The position numbers and the translations under genes are program-made. A stretch of DNA of 64,000 bases from Verrucomicrobiota bacterium JB023 (GTDB lineage Bacteria; Verrucomicrobiota; Verrucomicrobiia; Verrucomicrobiales; Akkermansiaceae), in the NCBI GenBank assembly GCA_030673895.1, contig JAUTCR010000005.1, forward strand, positions 1 to 64,000, in the 5' to 3' direction. Shown here one piece after another: positions 17,837 to 26,894 of the stretch. The notes below the pieces were generated by a model. It ran no database searches. It worked only from the letters and a program-made list of their open reading frames with translations, and was not told the DNA's origin. Within the stretch, counting starts at the first letter, position 1. Every line of letters starts with the position of its first letter.

Positions 17837-18763
17837 TTATCTTTCGACTAATCCATCTTGGAGAAAGCATTGGTAAGCGTGGCGAATACCACCTTCCAAA
17901 TCGTAGGCCGGGCTCCATCCGAAGGAGCGCATGATAGATGAGTCCATCAGTTTGCGGGGCGTCCCATCAGGCTTGGACAGGTCATGAGTGATTTCTCCTT
18001 CGAAGCCCACGACCGTCGCCACCAGATGAGCGAGATCCTTGATGGTGATCTCGGTTCCACTCCCCAGATTGACCAAGTCGGGTGGATTCTCGAGGGAAAG
18101 AAGATGAAGGATTCCGGCCGCGCAATCATCGGCATGAAGGAATTCGCGCAGAGGCGAACCGGTCCCCCACATGACCACTTCCTTCTTGCCTTCTTCCTTT
18201 GCCTCATGGAAGCGGCGGATCAGGGCGGGCAGAACGTGGGAATTCTCAGGGTGGTAGTTGTCACCCGGACCGTAGAGATTGGTCGGCATCACCGAGTGAT
18301 AGGTCATGCCATATTGCTTGCGATAGTATTCGCAAGTCTTGAGGCCGGCGATCTTGGCGACTGCATAAGCCTCGTTGGTCGGCTCCAGCGGACCAGTTAA
18401 GAGGGCGTCCTCCCTCATCGGCTGCTCCGCCAACTTGGGATAGATGCAGGAAGAGCCAAGGAAAACCAGACGCTCCACCCCCGCGAGGTAGCTACCATGA
18501 ATCAGGTTGTCTTGAATGGTGAGATTATCGTGAATGAATTCGGCCGGGAAGGTATTGTTGGCATGAATTCCTCCCACCTTCGCCGCCGCGATGATAACTG
18601 CGTCCGGCTTTGTCTCAGCCAGAAACCGGTAGGTGGCCTCCTGATTGCGCAGGTCGAGCTCGGCTGAGGTTTGAGCGAGCACCTGCTCACATCCCTTTTG
18701 CTTCAGCCCCCGCACCAAGGCGGAACCAATCATCCCTCGATGACCGGCAACATAAACTTTCAT
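17837..18763 (-). CDS. fcl: GDP-L-fucose synthase
   Basis: About 308 residues, typical for the family. The NADP-binding motif [14 protein letters not shown] lies at residues 4-17, the catalytic Tyr-x3-Lys is YAVAK near residue 135, and [20 protein letters not shown] follows near residue 165. It turns GDP-4-keto-6-deoxymannose into GDP-L-fucose (epimerisation, then NADPH reduction). I chose the ATG at 18763 ([11 protein letters not shown]), preceded by GGAATGAG; another ATG lies five codons upstream. Gmd, the preceding enzyme, is encoded immediately upstream. Together they supply GDP-L-fucose to the glycosyltransferases. Confidence 0.95.
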   Translation of the reverse strand: MKVYVAGHRGMIGSALVRGLKQKGCEQVLAQTSAELDLRNQEATYRFLAETKPDAVIIAAAKVGGIHANNTFPAEFIHDNLTIQDNLIHGSYLAGVERLVFLGSSCIYPKLAEQPMREDALLTGPLEPTNEAYAVAKIAGLKTCEYYRKQYGMTYHSVMPTNLYGPGDNYHPENSHVLPALIRRFHEAKEEGKKEVVMWGTGSPLREFLHADDCAAGILHLLSLENPPDLVNLGSGTEITIKDLAHLVATVVGFEGEITHDLSKPDGTPRKLMDSSIMRSFGWSPAYDLEGGIRHAYQCFLQDGLVER

Positions 18764-18871
18764 CTCATTCCACCCCATGTTTAGTCGAAGTTTGGACGGT
18801 TGTTATTGCCTTCTTCCTTTCTGGACTACCCGGAACCATCAGTCGGCACCGAGTAAGTTTTTTTGCAGGGT

Positions 18872-19927
18872 TCAGCTCGATCCGACAACCCCTTTGCCGA
18901 TTTCCTCGAGGTCCGCTTCCACCATGATGCGGCAGAGTTCCTCGACTTGGGTCTTGGGTTCCCACCCCAGTTTCTCCCGGGCTTTGGCAGGATCTCCAAT
19001 CAGCAAATCCACCTCAGCCGGCCGGAAATAGCGGGGGTTGATTTCCATCACGACCTTTCCGGTCGCGGTATCATAGGCCTTTTCTTCAACATCCTCGCCA
19101 CGGAACTCGACTTCCATCCCGATATTCTTGAAAGCCATAGAGATAAAGTCGCGCACGGTAGTCGTTCGGTTAGTGGCCAGCACATAGTCGTCAGGCTCAT
19201 CCTGCTGCAAGATGCGCCACATTCCTTCGGTGTATTCCGGGGCAAAACCCCAGTCCCTCTTGGCATCAATGTTCCCCATCACGAGCTTATCTTGAAGACC
19301 GAGTTTGATTCGTGCGACGGCTTGCGTAATCTTGCGGGTGACGAAGGTGCCGCCGCGTCGGGGCGACTCGTGGTTGAAGAGAATTCCGTTGGAGGCATGA
19401 AGCCCGTAAGACTCCCGATAGTTGACGACGATCCAATAAGCATAGAGCTTGGCCGCCGCGTAGGGTGAGCGGGGATAAAAAGGAGTTTTCTCTGTCTGAG
19501 GAACTTCCTGAACCTTGCCGTAAAGCTCGGAGGTCGACGCCTGATAGAAGCGGGTATGATCCTTGAGGCCCGCTTCCTTGATGGCATCCACGAAGCGGAG
19601 TGTTCCTACAGCATCCACCTCGGCGGTGTATTCAGGAACCTGGAAGGAAACCTGGACATGACTCTGCGCCCCGAGGTTATAGATTTCATTCGGCCCAATC
19701 TTTTCCAACAAGCGGTTCAAGTTGGATGAATCCGTCAAATCGCTGTAGTGGAGAAACAACTTCTTCCCCCCTACCTCAGGGTCATCGTGTAGATGGTCGA
19801 TCCTCGCGGTATTAAATGAGGACGCTCGACGAATCATCCCGTGAACCTCGTATCCCTTATCTAGAAGTTGTTCTGCCAGATATGAACCGTCCTGTCCTGT
19901 AATACCGCTAATTAGGGCCTTCTTCAT
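18872..19927 (-). CDS. gmd: GDP-mannose 4,6-dehydratase
   Basis: 351 residues. NADP-binding [19 protein letters not shown] at the N-terminus, [20 protein letters not shown] with the catalytic Thr/Ser-Glu region near residue 125, the Tyr-x3-Lys [10 protein letters not shown] near residue 150, and the [12 protein letters not shown] block near residue 185. It converts GDP-D-mannose to GDP-4-keto-6-deoxy-D-mannose, the first step to GDP-L-fucose. Starts with ATG at 19927. About 236 AT-rich bases separate it from the Wzc-like gene upstream, which may hold a second promoter. Confidence 0.96.
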   Translation of the reverse strand: MKKALISGITGQDGSYLAEQLLDKGYEVHGMIRRASSFNTARIDHLHDDPEVGGKKLFLHYSDLTDSSNLNRLLEKIGPNEIYNLGAQSHVQVSFQVPEYTAEVDAVGTLRFVDAIKEAGLKDHTRFYQASTSELYGKVQEVPQTEKTPFYPRSPYAAAKLYAYWIVVNYRESYGLHASNGILFNHESPRRGGTFVTRKITQAVARIKLGLQDKLVMGNIDAKRDWGFAPEYTEGMWRILQQDEPDDYVLATNRTTTVRDFISMAFKNIGMEVEFRGEDVEEKAYDTATGKVVMEINPRYFRPAEVDLLIGDPAKAREKLGWEPKTQVEELCRIMVEADLEEIGKGVVGSS

Positions 19928-20163
19928 ACTCAGTTATCTTGGTAATTCGCTTAAATTCTTCAATCATTGGGGCCGGTTAATGCCACCTTCTCTCACGCAT
20001 CCGCCATTGGTTGAAACGAACAACCAAATCAATATTTCGAAGACTTCCTCCTAGCTCGCGAGCCAAGAGGCTTATCGATGTTAGATATTTACTGAAGGGG
20101 ACTTCAATAAAAAAATTATAAATAAACTACAAAAATATTTACGACCAATTGCGGGCAATTTCG
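19928..20163 (-). promoter_or_regulatory. AT-rich spacer between wzc and gmd; possible internal promoter
   Basis: The spacer is much richer in A and T than its neighbours. On the minus strand it contains a perfect TATAAT (within TTTATAATTT) and, further on, TTGAAG with TAACAT 18 bases later. Either could be a sigma-70-type promoter for the gmd-fcl-wzm-wzt part of the locus, but no -35/-10 pair is convincing. A 6-bp inverted repeat (AATTGC/GCAATT, two-base gap) lies directly after the wzc stop. Evidence is composition and motif only. Confidence 0.35.
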
Positions 20164-22269
20164 TCAATCTTCACTATCGTCTCCGTAGACAGTGCCATAG
20201 CTCGAACCATATCCATACCCTCCGTAGCCATAGCCCTTTTTGAACTTGGCCTTTAGGAATGACGAATCACGGTAGGAGTTGAGCACCGTCCCTGAAACTG
20301 ACGCACCGGCAGCCTCAACGAGTCGACAGGCTCCTTTGATCAGTCTGCGAGAAGTTGAATTAGCCTTTACCACTAGCACAAAATTTTGACAAAACGGGGC
20401 TAGATTTCTCGTGTCCGGAACTGCGAGAAGAGGAGCAGAATCCACGATGACTCGATCATACTTTTGGAAGACTTCGTTGAATAAGGCAGCTAGTCGGGAA
20501 GACTCGAAGAGCTCTCCGGGGTTAGGCGCTTTTGCACCAGAAAACATCACTGAAAGGTTCGTCTCGTCAAGATAAGAGGAAGTTGCTTGATCAACGGAGG
20601 CCCGCTTCAAGAGTACGTCCAATAGACCAATTTGATCATTCCGCTTTCTTCCAAAAAGCTTATGAATCGAGGGCTTTCTCAAATCGAAATCGATCAAAAG
20701 TGTCCGTAACCCTTGTTGCGCGAAGGAAAGAGCAAGGTTGGAAGCAACAAATGATTTTCCTTCCGACGGCACTGCAGAAGAGACCACCGTGATTTTCTTA
20801 GAATCCGCCGGCCCTAATAAACCAAGGGAGGTGCGCATGACCCTGAACATTTCGAGAAACGGTGACGAGGACGCCTCGTTCCGAAAAATGAGGTGGCGCG
20901 CCCATGACTCGTGGCTCAAAACGCGAGTTTGGTTACTTTCTGTGTCGGAAGAATGAATTTGGGAGAGCGACTTTTCGTCCAGCTCTGCAACTACAGCTAG
21001 GACCGGGGCATCGAGCAGGTTTTCAAGCTCATCGGGCTCGTGGATCTTGTTGTCAAAGAACTGCAAAACCAACGCGAGGAAAGCGCCTCCGAATAGACCT
21101 GCGAATGTTGCAGAAAACAGAAGCTTTTGTTTGTCGGGTGCCACTTGACCTCCATGCCTCGCCGGCTCTTCCAAAGTCACCTCCGCTTCGGTATTTCCAG
21201 TCTTAAAGCTGAGATTCTTAATGCGAGCTAGCAGACTGGTGTAGAGAGCGCTTATCGTATTAATCTCGTCTGCCAATACCGAGTTGCGCGCGATGAGCAT
21301 ATCCCTCGCTTGATTCAGCTCCTCAATAGAAGATAAGGCCGCCTCTTTGAGGCCACGCTCTTCCCAATACTCAACGTCCACGGGGTTGTGGATGCTTCTG
21401 AGAAGGACGGAGCGAAATCTCTCCTGTGCATCCCTCACCCTCTCCTCAGCCTCGATCATCTTGGGATGCATCTTCCCATAACGCAAACCTAAGCGAGAAA
21501 GATCGGCTTCCGCCGCAGCCAAGGCTTTTTCTGCAGAAAGTGGTGATGCGTATCCAGCCAGTACATTGCGTGCCTCTTGAAGCTCCTGCTGAACAACACG
21601 AGCCTCGGCCTGGACAACTTCGAGAGTGTCTTTCTGTTCCCCTGTTCGGCTCTTCGTCCTCGTTTCGATGTACTGCTCGACAATCTGATTGGCGATCACT
21701 TTAGCGACATTCGGATCCTCGTGCGTCACCGACACATCAATCAACCGTGTTTCAGGCCGAATCGATACAGCTAACCACCCCCGGATCAACCCAGCCAAAT
21801 GGTCGGGAGGAGGCACCTCGGTAATGATGCTCTTTTCTGCTGGATCCTCGAGAAAGGGTAATTTTTTAGGCCCTTTCGGCATAAGCCCCTCAAGTGAGCG
21901 CACCTTAGGTAAGGAAGCAACCCGCTCACAAAGGTTCAACGACGTCAATCCATTGGAAATTGTCGCCATCGCTTGATTATTCCGGACATCGAATTCTACG
22001 GCATCAATCTGTCCCAAAACGTCGGTGCTACGATCTCTCACGAGGACCACACTGGTCGATTTGAAAAGAGGCACTGATTTCCAAACCTGATAGAAGCCAA
22101 AAGCCATACCGATCAAAAGGCCCAGTAACACCCAAGGCCAACGAGCCACAAGGCGTGGGAGCAATTCTGCCATGTTGAGAAAGCCTTCTCCCCCTCCAGA
22201 AGAGGACAGAGATTGTACAGAACTACCGTCCGACTCGTGGGCGGAGGATGTTGGCTTAGTTTTTAGCAT
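20164..22269 (-). CDS. wzc: Chain-length determinant / autokinase of exopolysaccharide export (Wzc-like BY-kinase)
   Basis: 701 residues joining a Wzz-type membrane module and a cytoplasmic tyrosine kinase. A first membrane segment lies at about 43-62; a long periplasmic helical part follows and a second membrane segment lies near 390. The kinase has Walker A VPSEGKSF at about 501-507, Walker A' LLIDFDLRKP near 525 and Walker B RVIVDSAP near 606-613. The last 20 residues hold six tyrosines in a Gly-rich tail, the usual autophosphorylation cluster. It is expected to control polymer length and export with the Wza-like protein. ATG at 22269; an 8-bp inverted repeat stands about 25 bases upstream. 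Confidence 0.93.
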   Translation of the reverse strand: MLKTKPTSSAHESDGSSVQSLSSSGGGEGFLNMAELLPRLVARWPWVLLGLLIGMAFGFYQVWKSVPLFKSTSVVLVRDRSTDVLGQIDAVEFDVRNNQAMATISNGLTSLNLCERVASLPKVRSLEGLMPKGPKKLPFLEDPAEKSIITEVPPPDHLAGLIRGWLAVSIRPETRLIDVSVTHEDPNVAKVIANQIVEQYIETRTKSRTGEQKDTLEVVQAEARVVQQELQEARNVLAGYASPLSAEKALAAAEADLSRLGLRYGKMHPKMIEAEERVRDAQERFRSVLLRSIHNPVDVEYWEERGLKEAALSSIEELNQARDMLIARNSVLADEINTISALYTSLLARIKNLSFKTGNTEAEVTLEEPARHGGQVAPDKQKLLFSATFAGLFGGAFLALVLQFFDNKIHEPDELENLLDAPVLAVVAELDEKSLSQIHSSDTESNQTRVLSHESWARHLIFRNEASSSPFLEMFRVMRTSLGLLGPADSKKITVVSSAVPSEGKSFVASNLALSFAQQGLRTLLIDFDLRKPSIHKLFGRKRNDQIGLLDVLLKRASVDQATSSYLDETNLSVMFSGAKAPNPGELFESSRLAALFNEVFQKYDRVIVDSAPLLAVPDTRNLAPFCQNFVLVVKANSTSRRLIKGACRLVEAAGASVSGTVLNSYRDSSFLKAKFKKGYGYGGYGYGSSYGTVYGDDSED

Positions 22270-22293
22270 CTGTGATTTTATGCGATTTCAAAT

Positions 22294-22320
22294 ATTTCGG
22301 GATACGATCTCTCCCGAAAT
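22294..22320 (-). repeat. Intercistronic hairpin between wza-like gene and wzc
   Basis: Perfect 8-bp inverted repeat (ATTTCGGG at 22294-22301, CCCGAAAT at 22313-22320) with an 11-base loop, about 25 bases before the wzc start. No T-run follows on the minus strand, so it is not a standard terminator. It could be an RNA-processing or stability element that sets the ratio of the two products. Confidence 0.5.
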
Positions 22321-22349
22321 GGAAGATTGAAGGCAGGAGATACGGATGG

Positions 22350-23405
22350 TTAGAATCTCCTTACAGGCACACTGACCGTATCGTCAGGTTGCAGGTAAAG
22401 AAGTGGGATACGCCCTCTTTCCAAATCTCCCAAGTCGATCACCCTTGTTGCCATCTTTCCATCGATCGTGCGACTCACGGTCACTTTAGCCTTATTGCCC
22501 AACCGATCGACCCCGCCCGCCATCGCAATGGCCGTGAGCAAGTCGAGCTTTCCATCCATAGGAAAGGAAATCCTACCAGGGCGGCCAACTTCTCCAACGA
22601 TCGTCACCGTCTCACCGACAAAGCGGCTTTGCGGAACAGTGACTATGTCACCCGGATAAATTCGAATCTTTCGGTTGTCGTTCAAAGCGACCTTGTAATC
22701 TTTCCCATCACGCCGAATCTTGATCGCGTTGCTATCGGCCTCTAGGGTGAGATCTCTGGCCATTCCAATGAGTGTTTTCAAATCAAGTTCCCCTGTTTGA
22801 GGGAAAGACAATTGCCCGGGAGCATTCACCTCCCCAAGAATGGTCACCATCTTGTTGGCGTAGGGGTTTGTCCGAACATTGATAATGTCGCCATGCTTGA
22901 GAATGACAGGCGGTTCTCCTTTTTTCCCAAGACGCTCCATCGTGAAATGCATGATGGAATCACCTCGCTTCAGCTCGATTCGGTCGGGTTCAGCGTGAGG
23001 AGCCAACCCTCCCGATGAGCTGATCGCACTGACCAAATCCAATTGGGTATCAGGCTCGATATGTACTTGACCCGGATTTCGCACCGCTCCCATGACGGTA
23101 ACCCTTTCATTAGCCGCTTTCGCGAGATTGATACTAATCTGAGGCGAAATAAGATAATCCGGCTGATAAAGGCCAAGAACCAGCTCTTCAGCCTCTTTGA
23201 GTGTCAAGCTACCCAGCTCCACGGACCCAATGAGAGGCAAGGAAGCCTCTCCTGAGACGGTTAGTCGGACCTGTTTGCTCAATTCGGGCTCACCGAAGAC
23301 GCTCAATTGAATCTCATCATTACCTTTCAGCCGATATTCAGCAGAAAGAGGCATGAGCAGAAGAAGAGACAACCAGCACAGCGTTCTGATTAGAAATTTG
23401 TTCAC
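22350..23405 (-). CDS. Polysaccharide export protein with SLBB domains (Wza-like)
   Basis: 351 residues with an N-terminal signal peptide (about residues 1-22, ending PLSA). It starts with a polysaccharide-export domain (YRLKGNDEIQLSVFGEPELS, about 24-110). Three SLBB-type repeats follow, each opening with a 'V-V-G-V--PG' strand (VTVMGAVRNPGQ, VTILGEVNAPGQ, VTIVGEVGRPGR). Proteins of this family form the periplasmic/outer-membrane channel for capsule or exopolysaccharide. Unlike E. coli Wza there is no lipobox cysteine at the cleavage site. The start codon is GTG at 23405. The outer-membrane barrel protein encoded upstream may be its partner. Confidence 0.92.
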   Translation of the reverse strand: MNKFLIRTLCWLSLLLLMPLSAEYRLKGNDEIQLSVFGEPELSKQVRLTVSGEASLPLIGSVELGSLTLKEAEELVLGLYQPDYLISPQISINLAKAANERVTVMGAVRNPGQVHIEPDTQLDLVSAISSSGGLAPHAEPDRIELKRGDSIMHFTMERLGKKGEPPVILKHGDIINVRTNPYANKMVTILGEVNAPGQLSFPQTGELDLKTLIGMARDLTLEADSNAIKIRRDGKDYKVALNDNRKIRIYPGDIVTVPQSRFVGETVTIVGEVGRPGRISFPMDGKLDLLTAIAMAGGVDRLGNKAKVTVSRTIDGKMATRVIDLGDLERGRIPLLYLQPDDTVSVPVRRF

Positions 23406-23433
23406 AATTGAGGGGAAGAGTTGGAACGGTTGA

Positions 23434-25008
23434 TTAGAACGAATAAGACAGTTCAGAAGAAAACTGGAACCTCTCGTAGTCGTAACTCCCTGATGAGGAA
23501 TTATACCGGAGTAAGTTCGAAAACTTTATTCGATTGTCGAGCAGAGGCATTTCGTAGCCTAGATAGAGAACACTGTTCTCCACATCATCGGGCGTCGGCG
23601 TGCCGGACGTGAGCGAGTCGTAGCTGGAAGTATTCCATTGGACTCCAATTCTCAACAGGGAGTTCCCAAAATCATGGGAACATCCCAGAGCGAGTCTCAA
23701 ACGGTCGACGGTTGCCTGAACCCCTTCTGGTGAAGGGACGGTCGAATAGACTACACTACCAGAAAGTGTTGTCATTTCCGTTAACCAGTAGATTCCTTCA
23801 ACTCGACCTGTCAGACGAGCCTCCCCGCTATTCCCTACTGAATTGCGATTGCGACCCGAGTGGACTGATTCATAACGGACTTCGGCTCGAGCCAGCCAAG
23901 GAAGGTCAGGCGCTTCGTATAGCACCGCAATCCCACTGGTGAACCCCATCCCGACATCCGCGTTGCTATCACTGCTTCGATCTTCGATCCCTCCGAAAGC
24001 TTCAATTGTGGTAAGCCCAGAAACCTCATACTCACCCCGAACCAAAAATGCTAACGAGTCACTAGTGCCGAAATTGTCGGAGTGACTTTGCGCATAACGA
24101 AGCGACGGTCCGACCCGAACTAATGGTGTCAGCTGCCAGTATGCCGTTCCGGCCAAGGCATACGACGAATTTTCGTCAAGACCGGTGGATCCGTCAGAAT
24201 GAAGACTGCCGTCGAAAGTCCCCTCAAAGCTAAGCTTGTCTGAATAAGTGTAATCGGCTGAAAAGCGTGTGGTGAAACGAGTGATGTCCCGCCGCCCCGC
24301 TACGAGAAAATCGGTGGTGGAAATCTTGCTCAGTTTCACCTCCGCATCGAATTCGAAAACCGAGGAATCGTAAGCCACGTCGAACGAGCCCAAATGGTCT
24401 AAGGAATTGAACTCACTCGAATCCAAGTAGGCCCTCATAATCGGCGCGTAATCCGCTTTGATTATCCACTCGGCAGCTCCCGGAGGGGCCGAGCGATAGC
24501 TCATCACCGGGGAAAAGACGGCAGATAAATCAGATTGCTCGTTGGTTTCTGTTTGGGCCAAGTTCGAATCGTAGATGATCGAGAACGATGTATCGAAAAG
24601 GAGACCTTCTCCTTCTCGGGCGGAAGCGAGCCCTATTGGGAGGAGTTCCGAAGAGGCGTCTGTTCCCAAAGTTGAAGCGAATCCTTCGACTGTTGAATTC
24701 GTAGCTAAATTACCTTCAGCTTCAAAGACATCGACACCGTCGATCGGCATTTCCTCTAGTTCAGCCCCCCCCTCTTCCAAGCCGTCTCCGGTATTCGAGA
24801 AAGCCTGAACAAGCCCCCCCTCTGCCTCACTAATACCCGATCCGGGTGCCGGAAGCGAGCTTCCAGTAGTGTTCGGGAAAGTTGCGATAGGAGCTAATGT
24901 ACTAGAGGATGCTGTTCCAGATTCCTGGGCACCAACGTGCGCGACAAGAAGTCCAAATCCACTGAGGACAGGTAGATATCTCCTTCTACCCAAGGTTGTA
25001 TGATTCAT
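23434..25008 (-). CDS. Outer-membrane beta-barrel protein of the exopolysaccharide locus
   Basis: About 524 residues from the ATG at 25008 (MNHTTLGRRRYLPVLSGFGL), giving a signal peptide ending HVGA-Q. Residues about 30-150 are Ser/Thr/Glu-rich and low in complexity. From about 150 the sequence alternates polar and hydrophobic residues with many aromatic turns, and it ends in FQFSSELSYSF, a terminal-Phe strand typical of the outer-membrane insertion signal. It resembles the BBP2-type barrel proteins often found beside Wza/Wzc genes. Longer starts (ATG 25020, TTG 25089) are possible. Predicted role: part of the outer-membrane secretion step. It is the first gene of the exopolysaccharide locus. 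Confidence 0.75.
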   Translation of the reverse strand: MNHTTLGRRRYLPVLSGFGLLVAHVGAQESGTASSSTLAPIATFPNTTGSSLPAPGSGISEAEGGLVQAFSNTGDGLEEGGAELEEMPIDGVDVFEAEGNLATNSTVEGFASTLGTDASSELLPIGLASAREGEGLLFDTSFSIIYDSNLAQTETNEQSDLSAVFSPVMSYRSAPPGAAEWIIKADYAPIMRAYLDSSEFNSLDHLGSFDVAYDSSVFEFDAEVKLSKISTTDFLVAGRRDITRFTTRFSADYTYSDKLSFEGTFDGSLHSDGSTGLDENSSYALAGTAYWQLTPLVRVGPSLRYAQSHSDNFGTSDSLAFLVRGEYEVSGLTTIEAFGGIEDRSSDSNADVGMGFTSGIAVLYEAPDLPWLARAEVRYESVHSGRNRNSVGNSGEARLTGRVEGIYWLTEMTTLSGSVVYSTVPSPEGVQATVDRLRLALGCSHDFGNSLLRIGVQWNTSSYDSLTSGTPTPDDVENSVLYLGYEMPLLDNRIKFSNLLRYNSSSGSYDYERFQFSSELSYSF

Positions 25009-25758
25009 GGTGACCACCATGTGATAAGTGCGTTGTGTTGTGTTGTTGCGTTGCGCGGCCTCGGTATCATGCTTCGACCACGGCCCCAAGGGAAAAAAGC
25101 ATATTGCGATCCAAGTCGCGTTCTCTCCTTGAGATTGCGAAAGGATTTAGGATCTCGTAGCGACCATGATCATTAATAACTTTTAACCATTTACGCAGAG
25201 GCAAGGCATCCCGGTGACGATGAATCAATCATGAGATAGTCAACCGAACCATGAGCCCGAATCTACATTAACCCACTGACTATCAGCAGTTAGCCTCTCG
25301 ACTCGAATATTGATTAGGTCGAGGTTAAGTCTGAGCCTACAACCTGCCATTATTTAATACGGGAGCGCCCTTTATCGCCCAATCAACTCTCAATTCGGCC
25401 GTTGAAGGGCGAGGGCTCATATTTCGAGAGACCGAATAGCACCGCAAAGCGAATTCTCTCTCCCCTCCTATCATCGCGACTCCGACCCCGAACCCATGGG
25501 ATTGGCGGATAATCTTTGCCACTTTCTCACATCTCCAACCGCGAAAAACCACTTGTCAACCGAGCCACAACCGGAACCGTAGCAGGCAACCTCTCTCGAA
25601 CAGCCCCCCCTGATAACTAGTTCACTATCAACGCCAAGAACAAATCGGTGGCTTGGCTCAACTCAGGAAAGAATGACCGGCTGTAAAGGGGAGCCAATGA
25701 AGCTGTGGAAACTTCTTCCCTTTTTAAACGAAGCTTCGGATCCGCTCCATTGGACCTC
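25009..25758. other. Long intergenic region upstream of the exopolysaccharide locus
   Basis: About 750 bases between the barrel-protein start and the acpS stop, both genes on the minus strand. It is the natural place for the main promoter of the exopolysaccharide locus. On the minus strand the last 50 bases before the gene are a C/A-rich leader with repeated CAACA/CAACG units. Further upstream are AT-rich patches (25170-25190, 25350-25360) and short inverted repeats (CTCGAC/GTCGAG near 25297-25323). No convincing promoter, terminator, tRNA or protein-coding frame was found; short open frames here have no coding character. Confidence 0.5.
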
Positions 25759-26145
25759 TCACTCCTTCGCCAGAACGACGGCATTGGCTGCAGCGTAGTG
25801 TTCGGCATGGGTCAGGCTGACCTTGATCTCACTCAAGCCATTGCGCTCGAAAAAGGCTGCGGCTCGACCGGTGAGCTCAACACCCGGTTCCCCGCTCGGC
25901 TTGCGAACCACTTCCAGATCCAACCAGCCGACATCCTTGCCGATGCCTGTGCCGAAAGCCTTGGAGATCGCCTCCTTCGCTGCGAAGCGGGCCGCGAGAT
26001 GAAGATGGGGGCGCTTCTGACGCAAGCAATAGCTCTGCTCGCGTGAGGTGAAGATGCGATTAAGAAACTTGTCCCCAAATTCCTCCAGGGACGACTCAAT
26101 CCTCGCTACCTCGACGACATCGATACCAATTCCGAACAACTGCAT
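25759..26145 (-). CDS. acpS: Holo-[acyl-carrier-protein] synthase
   Basis: 128 residues, standard size. MQLFGIGIDVVEVARIESSL with the metal-binding Asp9, and FAAKEAISKAFGTGIG with the second metal Glu near residue 57 are both present. It moves 4'-phosphopantetheine from CoA to apo-ACP. Its ATG shares one base with the stop of pdxJ (TGATG at 26143-26147); the pdxJ-acpS order is also found in enterobacteria. It is the last gene of the scpA-nadD-TPR-pdxJ-acpS operon. Confidence 0.95.
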   Translation of the reverse strand: MQLFGIGIDVVEVARIESSLEEFGDKFLNRIFTSREQSYCLRQKRPHLHLAARFAAKEAISKAFGTGIGKDVGWLDLEVVRKPSGEPGVELTGRAAAFFERNGLSEIKVSLTHAEHYAAANAVVLAKE

Positions 26146-26894
26146 CAGCTAGCGCGGTAGGCAGCCATTGCCGCCTTCATCTCGGAGACGGCACGGCTCA
26201 TCCCGACTCGCATGGCTCTGGCCACGATGCTGTGGCCGATATTCAGCTCGGTAAGGTGCTTAATTTGCAGCACCTCTCCGATATTTTCGTAATTAATACC
26301 ATGCCCCGCATTAACCTGTAGCCCGGCGTCATGCGCCTCGATGGCAGAGGACTGGAGGCGCGTTTTCTCCAATCCCCGCTCGTCTCCGCTCGCGTTGGCG
26401 AAGGCCCCCGTGTGCAGCTCAATCATCTCCGCACCCGAGTCTTTGGCAGCAACAACCTGCTCGGCCTCAGGATCGATGAAGAGGCTGATTCGGACGCCGG
26501 CGTTCTGTAGCTTGGCAATTGTTTCCCTAAGCGAGACAAGGTTTCCAACCACATCCAAGCCGCCTTCCGTTGTGATTTCCTCCCTTGTTTCTGGCACGAG
26601 GCAAACAAAGTCGGGCTTTAGCCTCAGAGCCATCTCGAGCATCTCGTCCGTGTTGCCCATTTCCAAGTTGAGAGGGAGCCCACACTTCTCCCGAATCTCG
26701 AAAGCGTCTCTCTCTTGCATGTGGCGCCGATCACCCCGGACGTGGACGGTGATCGAATCCGCCCCGCCCTCTTGCGCATCAAAGGCTCCCTGAAGCGGGC
26801 TCGGCTCGGCCTGAGGTGAATCCGGAAGCCGCGCATAGCGCGCTTGCCGCAAGGTTGCGATGTGGTCGACGTTGACTCCAAGTAGCAGACTCAT
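26145..26894 (-). CDS. pdxJ: Pyridoxine 5'-phosphate synthase
   Basis: 249 residues. LLGVNVDHIATLRQARYARL at the N-terminus, ITVHVRGDRRHMQERD near residue 47, and NAGHGINYENI near residue 195 are signatures of PdxJ, a TIM-barrel enzyme that condenses 3-amino-2-oxopropyl phosphate with deoxyxylulose 5-phosphate to give pyridoxine phosphate. ATG at 26894 overlaps the stop of the TPR gene (ATGA). Followed directly by acpS. Confidence 0.97.
   Translation of the reverse strand: MSLLLGVNVDHIATLRQARYARLPDSPQAEPSPLQGAFDAQEGGADSITVHVRGDRRHMQERDAFEIREKCGLPLNLEMGNTDEMLEMALRLKPDFVCLVPETREEITTEGGLDVVGNLVSLRETIAKLQNAGVRISLFIDPEAEQVVAAKDSGAEMIELHTGAFANASGDERGLEKTRLQSSAIEAHDAGLQVNAGHGINYENIGEVLQIKHLTELNIGHSIVARAMRVGMSRAVSEMKAAMAAYRAS

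Noticed and set aside
25337-25552. Short minus-strand open frame in the region upstream of the exopolysaccharide locus
   Set aside because: No domain, no ribosome site and no sign of coding composition.
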